NCBI GenBank assembly: GCA_905479975.1
Contig: CAJQOS010000022.1
Coordinates: 38,196-102,195 of the forward strand
From: an uncultured Puniceicoccaceae bacterium
GTDB taxonomy: Bacteria > Verrucomicrobiota > Verrucomicrobiia > Opitutales > Coraliomargaritaceae
DNA length: 64,000 bases
Reading direction: 5' to 3'
This document shows, one piece after another, positions 56,739 through 64,000 of the stretch. The position numbers were made by a program, and so were the translations under genes. The notes beneath the pieces are model-generated. The model did no database searches, was not told the origin of the DNA, and saw only the letters and a program-made list of their open reading frames with translations. Each line of letters opens with the position of its first letter. The stretch's first letter is position 1.

Positions 56739-57332
56739 TTAATCCTTCTTCGGCTCGCGAATGATGAGTGGTGCCATCTTTGAGGGACGTGCGCCGATCA
56801 GACCCAGCGGTGCATTATAGTGTGGCTTGAGAATGTAGTCGTTCGGCTCACTTTCGGCGTCTGCCTTGGTCTTCATGCTGCGGATGGTGTCATCGTTGAG
56901 TGTGCTCTTAGAGTAAGCGCGGTTATCAATCGGAAGAACCTGACCGTTTACTTCGAGTGCAACGAAGTAGTAAGGAGGCGTCTTCGGTAGGCGGTCACGT
57001 TTCACGACGATGCCCGGCATGTAGAAATACACATGTTCTGTCTTACCTTGCTCGATGGAGATCACTTCGACTTCGGCTTTGTAGAAGTCAAAGGTTCTCT
57101 CTTTGCGGTCGCGCACATATGCGAAGTAGCCGAGGACTTTGATGTTATCAACGAAACGCTCGTTCTTGGCGTCTGGTGCCAAGTTGCGGTTGGCCTTGAT
57201 TTTGACCTCCATTTCGACCCAATCATCGCTCAGGTTTTTAAATTTGATGTTGTCGACCTGTGCGGGCACATCTTGGCCGAATAGGCTGCCTGCGAGGCAG
57301 AGAGATAGTGTCAGTAGAATGAGTCGTTTCAT
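56739..57332 (-). CDS. Secreted protein resembling the Amuc_1102 pilus-like family
   Basis: 197 residues with a signal peptide (KRLILLTLSLCLAGSLFGQ). The mature domain begins VDNIKFKNLSDDWVEMEVKI, then FVDNIKVLGYFAYVRD, FYKAEVEVISIEQGKTEHVYFYMPGIVVKRD and YYFVALEVNGQVLP. From memory this pattern is like the Ig-fold Amuc_1102-type proteins of Verrucomicrobiota, which are linked to type IV pilus gene clusters. I could not confirm it by search. It is a single-gene unit here; pilT lies about 15 kb away. Confidence 0.6.
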   Translation of the reverse strand: MKRLILLTLSLCLAGSLFGQDVPAQVDNIKFKNLSDDWVEMEVKIKANRNLAPDAKNERFVDNIKVLGYFAYVRDRKERTFDFYKAEVEVISIEQGKTEHVYFYMPGIVVKRDRLPKTPPYYFVALEVNGQVLPIDNRAYSKSTLNDDTIRSMKTKADAESEPNDYILKPHYNAPLGLIGARPSKMAPLIIREPKKD

Positions 57333-57563
57333 TTGAGTCTGTGAGTTTGGGGTGAGGTTGATGGAAGACGTTTTAGACGATGTGAACTGTCGAAGGTATA
57401 GACAATGTTTTTTCGCTAATGTTCATGTAATTAGTTGCTGGGTTCGGTGTGGCTCATCAATGCTCTTTTTAGGGATTTTGTGAATGTTCCGACTTTTTTT
57501 GCTTACTACGGTCGCATTACCTGTGAGAGTCCATTTATTGACTGAAATCCCGATTAGTTACCC

Positions 57564-59822
57564 ATGCATCGTATATTAGCGCGTCAAATCCGAGAGCACC
57601 TTGAAGGGGCTGCCGAACTCAATGAAGTTGAGCTGCGCCGCTTTCTGGATGCAGTTGACGCCAGTTATACGGAGAATGATGGTGCAATCGAAGCCGCAAG
57701 AGAAGAGCTGGATGCGCTTTCCCTGGAGCTGTCTGGCGCGAATGAAAGAATTTTGCAGGAGTCACGCCGGGAGCTTCAACGGGTAACGGATCGCTACGAG
57801 AAGACGCTCGCAGGTCAGAGTGGTATGACTTTCGTCTTTGTTCGTGATGGCGATTCGTTTCGCTACACACTCGCGCGTGGCACTTTGCTGGAGGCATTGG
57901 GGTATCGCTCGGAGGAGGTTGAACAACAGCGGCTCTGTGATTGTTTTAAGGGAGATCACGCGCTTCAACGCAAACGGCACCATTATTATACCCGGGCATG
58001 GGGAGGGCAGGCTTGTCGTTTCGAAATCTCCAGCCCCGGCAGTCCATATACCTACTCGGAGGTGCTTCAGCCGATTGTTGAAGAGGGGGTGGTGGTCGAG
58101 GTCATTTCGACTTGCACTGATATTACGCAGCAACGTGTTGCTAAGAATGCAATCATTCGGGCGAAGGAAGTCGCTGAAAACGCGAATCAGGCAAAGAGTG
58201 ATTTTCTGGCGAATATGAGCCACGAGATTCGCACGCCGATGAATGCGATCATGGGGATGACGTCGCTCTTGTTTGAGACGCAGCTCGACCCTGAGCAGCG
58301 CGATTATCTCAATACGATTGCGACGAGTAACGAGGGCTTGCTCAATGTGATCAATGATATCCTTGATTTTTCAAAGATTGAGGCGAACCAGATTGACCTG
58401 GAAACCGTGCCATTTGATTTATCGGAACTGGTGCAGGGGACTTTGGAGCTCTTCATTGCCGCGGCTGTGGAGAAGGAGTTGGAGTTGATTTATGAAATTG
58501 CTCCGGACGTGCCTCTAGGCGTCATCGGTGACCCGACGCGCGTTCGGCAAGTGCTGGTGAACTTATTGAGCAATGCCGTGAAATTTACCGATGTCGGAGA
58601 GATTGTGGTTCGGGTTGAGCGACTTTCGGACGCGCCGGGTGTGCCTTATTTGGAGGAGCATTCGGGCTTAGTCGGATTACAGTTTCAAGTGTCTGATACC
58701 GGGGTCGGTATTCCTGAAGATCGAAAGGCAAAGTTGTTTAAGGCCTTTTCTCAGGCTGATAATTCGACGACGCGCCGATTTGGTGGCACTGGCCTGGGGC
58801 TGGTGATCTCGAAGAAGCTGGCGCAGTTGCTTGGTGGGGATGTGTATTTCGAAAGTGTGGAGTGCATGGGCACCTCATTCTTCTTTAATATTCAAGTGGC
58901 CGCGGCCGCGGCTCAAAGGGACCGCTCGTTTGATGCTTCTCCAATGCGTGGTAAGCACATTTTGGTGGTGGATGGGTCTGCCACGCATGCACAGATGCTG
59001 GAGAAGTATTTACTGCAGTATAATGCTGAAGTGACTCTGGTCGAGGACTGCCATGACGCGTTGGAAGTGATTGATACTTCCTACGAGTCGATTGATCTAG
59101 TCTTGGTCGATAGTTTTGCGCCGGATATGGACGGCTTGACGCTGGTGCAAGCGGTGCGTCGTCACCATTACCGTAAGGTGCGTGATATGAGGATGGTATT
59201 GCTCTCGTTATTGCCTGATAGCGAGGTGCGCACGAAGGCGATGTCGCTGGGTTGCTTGCGCTATTTAGCTAAGCCGATTAATATCCATGAGATCATGGGG
59301 GTTCTCGCAGAACTCTTTAGTCCCGGTCCGAAGCAGACATTGCGCCAGATTGAGGCGAAGCAGGCTCCGAAGGCGGATGGCCGTATGCGTTTGACTGAGG
59401 AAGAGGCTGAGAGGCGTGGCAAGTTACGCATTCTAGTCGCGGAAGATAATAAGGTGAACAGTCAGGTGGTGCGTATCTTGCTGACGAAGCTCGGGTTCAC
59501 GGGAATTGATTTTGTGGTGGATGGCATGGAGGCGCTGGCTTTCCTGCATGCGAAGGATATCGATGTGGTGCTCATGGATATCCATATGCCACGGATGGAC
59601 GGTCTGGAATCGACTCGTTGCGTTCGTCGAGAATTGCCAGCTGATCGGCAGCCTTACATTCTGGCTTTGACGGCTGCGGCGCTTAAGTCCGACCGCGAAT
59701 CTTCGGTTGCCGCTGGGATGGATGGCTTTCTCACCAAGCCAATCCGTCCTAAAGAGTTGGAGGCGCGCTTGTTGGCTCGGCTCGATCAACGTTTGGAGGC
59801 GCTTGCCGCGGCAGAGGCGTGA
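57564..59822 (+). CDS. Hybrid sensor histidine kinase with two receiver domains
   Basis: 752 residues. N-terminal coiled coil ([26 protein letters not shown] region), a PAS-like domain (about 90-195), HisKA with the phospho-His in [18 protein letters not shown] (about residue 220), HATPase_c (N-box near 335, G-box GGTGLGL near 406) and two receiver domains. The first (about 463-580) has VVDGSAT in place of the usual DD acidic pair but keeps Asp514; the second (about 630-745) is canonical ([19 protein letters not shown], Asp670). There is no transmembrane segment, so it is a cytosolic sensor. The input is unknown. Confidence 0.92.
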   Translation: MHRILARQIREHLEGAAELNEVELRRFLDAVDASYTENDGAIEAAREELDALSLELSGANERILQESRRELQRVTDRYEKTLAGQSGMTFVFVRDGDSFRYTLARGTLLEALGYRSEEVEQQRLCDCFKGDHALQRKRHHYYTRAWGGQACRFEISSPGSPYTYSEVLQPIVEEGVVVEVISTCTDITQQRVAKNAIIRAKEVAENANQAKSDFLANMSHEIRTPMNAIMGMTSLLFETQLDPEQRDYLNTIATSNEGLLNVINDILDFSKIEANQIDLETVPFDLSELVQGTLELFIAAAVEKELELIYEIAPDVPLGVIGDPTRVRQVLVNLLSNAVKFTDVGEIVVRVERLSDAPGVPYLEEHSGLVGLQFQVSDTGVGIPEDRKAKLFKAFSQADNSTTRRFGGTGLGLVISKKLAQLLGGDVYFESVECMGTSFFFNIQVAAAAAQRDRSFDASPMRGKHILVVDGSATHAQMLEKYLLQYNAEVTLVEDCHDALEVIDTSYESIDLVLVDSFAPDMDGLTLVQAVRRHHYRKVRDMRMVLLSLLPDSEVRTKAMSLGCLRYLAKPINIHEIMGVLAELFSPGPKQTLRQIEAKQAPKADGRMRLTEEEAERRGKLRILVAEDNKVNSQVVRILLTKLGFTGIDFVVDGMEALAFLHAKDIDVVLMDIHMPRMDGLESTRCVRRELPADRQPYILALTAAALKSDRESSVAAGMDGFLTKPIRPKELEARLLARLDQRLEALAAAEA

Positions 59823-59869
59823 GCTCGATGGATGCTAGACGCTACGAGTGAATTCTCAAGCTCACATCG

Positions 59870-60517
59870 CTACCGCTTTTTCATCCAGCCGACAGAGATC
59901 GGTTTCTGGTTCTTGATCTTTTTTTTCTTGGGCAGCATGGTATCGATGAACTGAAGGATCTCGTTGCGACCGGAGCGGGTTTTCGCTGAGCAACTAAAGG
60001 CTTTGACGGCTTGAATGCCCCATTCGTCTAACTTTAGTAGGAATTGTTTCGCGTGATTCTCCACGGTGGTCTCGGAGCTTTTATCCGCCTTGGTGAAGAC
60101 AATCGAAACGGGGAGTTTGCAGGCTTGTAGCCACTGGATAAAGGCAAGGTCGCCTTCGAGTGGTTCCATGCGAGAGTCGACCAGCGCAAACACATGTTTG
60201 AGGTTGTCTCGGCCAGTGAGGTAGCCGCTCACATTGATATTGAAATCGTTTTGCTTGGCTTTGGACAGTCGCGCGTAGCCATAACCGGGGAGATCGACGA
60301 GGCTCCAGGTTTTGTTGATGTCGAAGAAATTGATGAGCTGCGTCTTGCCCGGCACGCTGGATGTTTTCGCCAGCTCTTTCTTGCCGGTGAGCATGTTGAT
60401 GAGCGAGGACTTGCCGACATTTGACCGGCCGACAAATGCAAATTCAGGCTGCCAAGAGGGTGGGCATGCTTCGAGGTCGAGTGCGCTGGTGCGGAAGGTG
60501 GCTGTGTCAATTCTCAT
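59870..60517 (-). CDS. engB: Ribosome biogenesis GTPase YsxC/EngB
   Basis: 215 residues. GTPase motifs: G1 GRSNVGKSSL, G3 DLPGYGYARL, G4 FTKADKS, G5 SCSAKTRSG. It assists late assembly of the 50S subunit. Start 60517 (MRIDTATFRTSA) is chosen since upstream codons look non-coding. The C-terminus has a KKKKIKNQKP tail. Monocistronic and divergent from the symporter gene. Confidence 0.95.
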   Translation of the reverse strand: MRIDTATFRTSALDLEACPPSWQPEFAFVGRSNVGKSSLINMLTGKKELAKTSSVPGKTQLINFFDINKTWSLVDLPGYGYARLSKAKQNDFNINVSGYLTGRDNLKHVFALVDSRMEPLEGDLAFIQWLQACKLPVSIVFTKADKSSETTVENHAKQFLLKLDEWGIQAVKAFSCSAKTRSGRNEILQFIDTMLPKKKKIKNQKPISVGWMKKR

Positions 60518-60643
60518 GATTGTCGAGGAATTAGAGTGAAACTTGGGAGAATGCAACCTTCGGCCATTCGTTGGGTGGATGCTTGACGCGATCACGTCCA
60601 ATAGAAGAGAAGTCCGCTTAGGCGCTATTTAGAAAACCACGAC

Positions 60644-60739
60644 GGAGGTCTGCCGTAGATGGCGAAGCAATGCACACAAATGCACACGAATTCAAATAGA
60701 TTCACGTGGAGGAGGTCTGCTGGAGAGGGCGAAGCAATT
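60644..60739 (+). repeat. Two copies of the GGAGGTCTGC..GGCGAAGCAAT repeat upstream of the symporter
   Basis: GGAGGTCTGCCGTAGAT followed by GGCGAAGCAATGC, and GGAGGTCTGCTGGAGAG followed by GGCGAAGCAATTGC. They are separated by ACACAAATGCACACGAATTC-like sequence. They match the copy at 18175. Confidence 0.75.
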
Positions 60740-60787
60740 GCCGCTTCAACTTTTCGTGGGTTTGTGCATGCTGCCTGCATTCTTTTG

Positions 60788-61771
60788 ATGAAGACTCTAC
60801 TCAAAAAACATGCGTTCACACTGTGGCTCTTTGCTGCGGTGGGCCTCGCTGTCTGCTTTCCCGAACCGGCATCGGCGGGCGGGCTGTTGATGCCAGAGCT
60901 GACCACGCAGTTCGGCGTCGCGGTGATTTTCTTTTTGCAGGGCTTGTCGCTAGCGACGCGTTCCTTGGCCGCTGGGTATAAGCCGAAGCGCTTGCATGTG
61001 TTCGTGCTGTCGTGGAATTATCTGTGGTTTCCAGTGGTCACGGGCTTGCTGCTGGTTCCGATGTCTTTGTTCCTGTCGCCAGATCTTTGCGTCGGGTTTT
61101 GGCTGCTGGCTATTTTGCCAACAACAGTGGCCTCGGCCATCGCGTTTACTTCGATTGCCGAAGGTGACACCGCGAATGCGATTTTCTCGACCATCTTTTC
61201 GAATCTGTTGGCAGTATTGATTGTGCCGACGATTGCGGTGGCCTACCTCGCGAGTGAGACGGCAATCGAGATCTCACTGGCTTCGATTTTTGTGAGCCTG
61301 GCACGCTTGCTGGTTTTGCCCTTGTTGATAGGTCAAGTGGTTCGCCAATTCGTCGTCGCACATGCGGGTCGCATCTCTTCCGCGACCAAGCTCGTGAGTA
61401 GTGGCATTATCGTATTTATCGTGCATGCCGCGTTTGCGGAGAGTGTGAGTTCCGGGTTTCTGAACGGGTTGACGCTTGGCTCAGTGATTGCGGTGCTGGT
61501 CGGTGTGGTCGTGCTGCTATTGGTGACTAGCGTGTTGGTCTGGGTGAGTGCCGCGTGGTTACGGGGGACATACTCGCAACGAATCGCGGCGTTCTTTTGT
61601 GCGAGTCAGAAGTCGCTGGCCTCGGGCTTGCCGCTCGCGTCTTCAATTTTGCTGGCCGCACCCGGTGTGGTGGACCCTGCGGCGGTGCTAATCCCCTTGA
61701 TCTGCTTTCATCCTTTGCAACTGATCTTTGCTGGGGTGCTGTCGGAGCGATTGCGGCAGTCAGGGGGGTGA
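60788..61771 (+). CDS. Bile acid:sodium symporter-like (SBF-like) membrane protein
   Basis: 327 residues with about ten hydrophobic helices. Start 60788 (MKTLLKKHAFTLWLFAAVGL) is the family N-terminus. Typical SBF stretches are PELTTQFGVAVIFFLQGLSL, LAILPTTVASAIAFTSIAEG (the crossing region), and ASQKSLASGLPLASSILL. Relatives of this subgroup (PF13593) are often called YfeH-like and transport unknown organic anions with Na+. Inner membrane. A GGAGG lies far upstream within the dispersed repeat but is not at ribosome-binding distance. Confidence 0.88.
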   Translation: MKTLLKKHAFTLWLFAAVGLAVCFPEPASAGGLLMPELTTQFGVAVIFFLQGLSLATRSLAAGYKPKRLHVFVLSWNYLWFPVVTGLLLVPMSLFLSPDLCVGFWLLAILPTTVASAIAFTSIAEGDTANAIFSTIFSNLLAVLIVPTIAVAYLASETAIEISLASIFVSLARLLVLPLLIGQVVRQFVVAHAGRISSATKLVSSGIIVFIVHAAFAESVSSGFLNGLTLGSVIAVLVGVVVLLLVTSVLVWVSAAWLRGTYSQRIAAFFCASQKSLASGLPLASSILLAAPGVVDPAAVLIPLICFHPLQLIFAGVLSERLRQSGG

Positions 61772-62076
61772 GGGCACTAGCCGTTTTTACTTTATTTCCG
61801 CGCACAAAAAAGGCCGCTCAGTATTGAGCGGCCTTTTCGAGAAATGGTATTTCGAGCTTAAAAGGGTTATACACACTAAAATTCTGTAAACTGTTTGTTG
61901 GTTGGCTTAATCACTGGTTGAATTGGATTATGTTAGTGGATTTTGTCATTTTTTGTAAACTTAGGCGCTTTTTGACTTGTAAAAAGTTACAAAAAGACGG
62001 CTCAACTCATTTTCAACTTACCTAGAAAAAGCAGAAAAAGCATCGGATAAGTTTACACTTTTGGATCACACTGCCC
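61772..62076. other. AT-rich intergenic region marking the border to the accessory end
   Basis: 305 bp, about the first 65 being the symporter terminator. The rest is AT-rich, with GTTTACA-like and TTTTGTAAAC repeated motifs (61885-61965) and TTGTAAAAAGTTACAAAAAG (a short inverted pair). No gene is seen. Composition changes here. Confidence 0.55.
61805..61838. terminator. Terminator downstream of the symporter gene
   Basis: AAAAGGCCGCTCA and TGAGCGGCCTTTT pair around GTAT, with an A-run before and a T-run after. Confidence 0.9.
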
Positions 62077-62517
62077 CTACATTTTGGCAATCACCCTAGC
62101 TTCCATGAGAGCCGACTCCCAATCCTCGCTAATAATATAGTCCTTAATCGACTCGCCTGCAAAAAAATCCAGCCCAGTAATCATCAAGATAAGCAGATCG
62201 ACTGGATCTGTTGAGATTGTGGACAATATCTCGAGAATCTCTTTAAATAATGATATCGGTTTTCCCAGTTCGTCGAACTGCCAGCGAGGATACACACTAT
62301 GTCCATCACGTGTGAGTGAGAACAGTATTCCTTTGTTTTCGAGCTCAAGGACTTGGTTAGGACAAAGCCCCATTAGCCGTCCTAAATCATGCTGACTTAA
62401 GGCCGCTGTGATTTCAGCCTCAACGTCGCTCATGTCCCTCTCGAACATCGGCAGACTAACCTCGTCGATTTCCTCCATTGGATCTTGGTTGATGTCGGAT
62501 TTTTGTGAGTCTTTCAT
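62077..62517 (-). CDS. Small regulator-like protein related to MbcA/ParS or RES-Xre-type antitoxins
   Basis: 146 residues. The N-terminus is acidic. Then come QHDLGRLMGLCPNQVLELENKGILFSLTRD (winged or excisionase-like helix-turn-helix) and YPRWQFDELGKPISLFKEILEILS with a helical end (DPVDLLILMITGLDFFAGES). In many bacteria the PRWQF stretch and following helices mark DNA-binding regulators paired with toxins. No toxin partner is visible between it and the helicase. Codon use is AT-richer than the housekeeping genes. The assignment is from memory of motifs. Confidence 0.5.
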   Translation of the reverse strand: MKDSQKSDINQDPMEEIDEVSLPMFERDMSDVEAEITAALSQHDLGRLMGLCPNQVLELENKGILFSLTRDGHSVYPRWQFDELGKPISLFKEILEILSTISTDPVDLLILMITGLDFFAGESIKDYIISEDWESALMEARVIAKM

Positions 62518-62588
62518 TAGCGTTCATTTTTTATCGATGTTTGCAATGTGGGGCGGCACAACTGTTGGGGTCAGCTCATGGAATAAGC

Positions 62589-63860
62589 TTACAATTCAGC
62601 CCGATGGGGTTTCAGGAAATCTGCGGTAAGAAACTCTGACAATGAAGTTCGAGAGTTTCGACCTCTACTATTTGTCCGATATGTGGAGGTGCAAAATATA
62701 CAAGCCTTTCGAGCCCGAGTGACAGCAACATAATGAAGATTGCGATCTTGCTCTAGGCTAGCAAACGTTGCGCTATCAAAATCTCCCTCAACCTTGAGCC
62801 TCTTCGCGGGCAAAACCCATTCATGCAGGTCTAGGTGAAAAACGATGTCAAACTCAAGCCCCTTTGACTTGTGTATGGTCATTAGCTGAATCTCATCATC
62901 TTCCGCAGGGCTGAAATAGGCACCGAAATCATTAACATCGGATTCGTCCAGAATTGACAAGGCGTCCTCTGATCTAGCTTTCGGTAGAAACGTAAAAGCT
63001 ATCTGTTCCAGCAATTCTCGAAGCTGTTCGTTTGCAACAGTGCGGACACTCTTAATGCATTTTCTAATTGTTCGTAGTTCTGAACCAGATATTCGGTTGC
63101 CAAATTGATCTATAATATCCTGAGCGGCTAGCGACTTATTATATCGGTAGTATAAAAGTGATGTGAAGACTTTTGCCCAGAGGCTAAGATGGGTTTCGAG
63201 CGGATGGGACTGAAAATAGCGGTGTTTAAGCTTCAAAGACGCGTCGATCTCTTGGCAAGTCCTGGAGCTTCTGGCCAAGATTCCGATTTTCTTGGGAGTA
63301 TCGACATTGTATTCTTTAACTAACTTTTCAAAAGCGGATTCGATCCATTCACTTATTCCTGCTGAGTGCCCATTGCAGTGCTTGTGGAATACTCGGAATT
63401 CATCAGTAGGCATAACCTCTGCATCTACATCAAGAAGCTTCAACGAATAGTTAATAATTGATGCGTGAGATCGATGGTTGTGGCTAATCGGAAAAGTTTT
63501 GAATTTTTTGTTTTGGGGGAGACTGAGTAGATATTTTGAGTCTTTGTTTGAAAAGCCAAAGATCGATTGGTCTGGATCACCAACGGCGACGGCCACGAGG
63601 CCAAGGTTTTGGAGTATCAGAAATAGTTCGTGCTGTTCCGATCCAGAATCTTGATATTCATCGATGATGATATGGGAATACCTAGTCTTTATGTATTTTC
63701 GGCATGCAGCGGAATTATTGATTACGAACTGAGCTAGAGCTCCATTTGCTTCTAAGAAAATAATGCCCTTCTTGTAGTATGATTGGATGATGCTTAAATT
63801 CTCAACCAACTGATCTAGGCTTACTGTGTTTTCTGTTATGCCTGAAAACTGTTTTTGTTC
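62589..63860 (-). pseudogene. UvrD/PcrA-like SF1 helicase, N-terminus removed by an IS66-type insertion
   Basis: The open frame encodes the C-terminal 3/4 of a UvrD-like helicase. Present are motif II (HIIIDEYQDSGSEQHELF), III (VAVGDPDQSIFGFSN), IV (SHNHRSHASIINYS), V (QLMTIHKSKGLEFDIVFHL) and VI (RNLHYVAVTRARKACIF). The Walker A motif is missing. The frame continues to 63860 and then enters the terminal inverted repeat of an IS66-like element. A TTG at 63809 is not a real start. The 5' part should lie beyond the element. It is followed on the same strand by the small regulator gene at 62077, 71 bp away. Confidence 0.82.
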
Positions 63861-64000
63861 GTAAGCGTCCGAGGGACGGCCACGTTTTTCTTATAGACAA
63901 CTATCAATGTTGATCGATTTCGATCAGATTCTATCGATTTGGATCGAGTTCTATAGAGCTTCTTTCCAATTGGATGGAAGTAGCGGATCGAGATCATCTT
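63853..64000. mobile_element. Left end of an IS66-type insertion element (runs off the right edge)
   Basis: At 63861 the sequence GTAAGCGTCCGAGGGACGGC, continuing into CACG, has the GTAA start typical of IS66-family inverted repeats. It interrupts the helicase frame. The preceding 8 bp TTTTGTTC (63853-63860) are the expected target duplication. About 90 bp inside, a reading frame ends with a transposase-like C-terminus. Between them is a degenerate 20-bp direct repeat (CGATTTCGATCAGATTCTAT and CGATTTGGATCGAGTTCTAT, 63916-63955). Confidence 0.65.
63951..64000 (-). CDS. C-terminal end of an IS66-type transposase (partial)
   Basis: Only the last 15 codons are inside the window. They read DDLDPLLPSNWKEAL then TAG. 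LLPxNWK near the stop is the C-terminal signature I recall for IS66 TnpC proteins (for example LLPWNWKP). The position next to a GTAA-type inverted repeat supports it. The main part of the gene lies to the right. Confidence 0.5.
   Translation of the reverse strand, partial: DDLDPLLPSNWKEAL

Noticed and set aside
62077..64000. A Gabija-type system (GajB-like helicase)
   Set aside because: UvrD motifs alone are not specific. No OLD/TOPRIM nuclease gene is seen and the region continues out of the window.

Overview
The window looks like a chromosomal segment of a Gram-negative member of Verrucomicrobiota, most likely class Opitutae (the Coraliomargarita/Lentimonas/Puniceicoccales neighbourhood). 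This is inferred from the content and was not tested by a search: a giant four-ABC UvrA, DUF5069 and DUF1289 proteins, PilT, an Amuc_1102-like secreted protein, weak and irregular Shine-Dalgarno use, and many short tandem repeats between and inside genes. Most genes are housekeeping and intact. There is no rRNA, CRISPR array or prophage; three tRNAs (Ser-GCU, Lys-UUU, Arg-ACG) are present.

Layout. 1-5.5 kb: the 5' part of comEC facing left, then rarA, a secreted protein, a holin-4-like membrane protein and lpdA. 5.6-9.7 kb: an oppABC-type peptide importer without ATPase genes. 9.9-14.1 kb: dodecin, cardiolipin synthase, an unknown cytosolic protein, an endonuclease/exonuclease/phosphatase-family enzyme, rlmH and tRNA-Ser. 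14.2-18 kb: proX, an RsmB-like rRNA methyltransferase, hydroxypyruvate isomerase-like protein, DUF1289 and DUF5069. 18.2-26.6 kb: the 1930-residue UvrA fusion and RecD2. 26.7-35.4 kb: a polysaccharide export cluster (outer-membrane barrel, Wza-like, Wzc-like kinase, O-antigen-ligase-like polymerase with a TPR-like tail). 35.5-43.7 kb: glycine-zipper lipoprotein, GltS, tRNA-Lys, an ECF sigma/anti-sigma pair, ruvA-dapB-dapA, pilT and a glycosyltransferase. 43.7-46.8 kb: a DegP-like protease and a degenerate paralogue of it. 47.1-61.8 kb: a Ski2-like helicase, YchJ, a purple acid phosphatase-like enzyme, GIY-YIG protein, tRNA-Arg, HPF, an SDR, an RluA-type pseudouridine synthase, a hybrid histidine kinase, EngB and a bile-acid:Na+ symporter-like protein. 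61.8-64 kb: a more AT-rich accessory end with a MbcA/ParS-like small protein and a UvrD-like helicase gene cut by the end of an IS66-type element.

The most unusual feature is the repeat biology. Heptanucleotide (CGTTCAA)n and hexanucleotide (TCACTC)n arrays, some beside small GC-rich hairpins, lie between genes and also inside reading frames. The uvrA fusion alone carries about nine such insertions, all in frame, plus a perfect 41-bp palindrome. The oppA C-terminus has also been rewritten by the heptamer. Other points worth attention are the overlapping protease/pseudoprotease pair, a 66-bp exact direct repeat near 47 kb, three long poly-G tracts (one inside the O-antigen ligase-like gene), and the IS66 insertion at the right edge.
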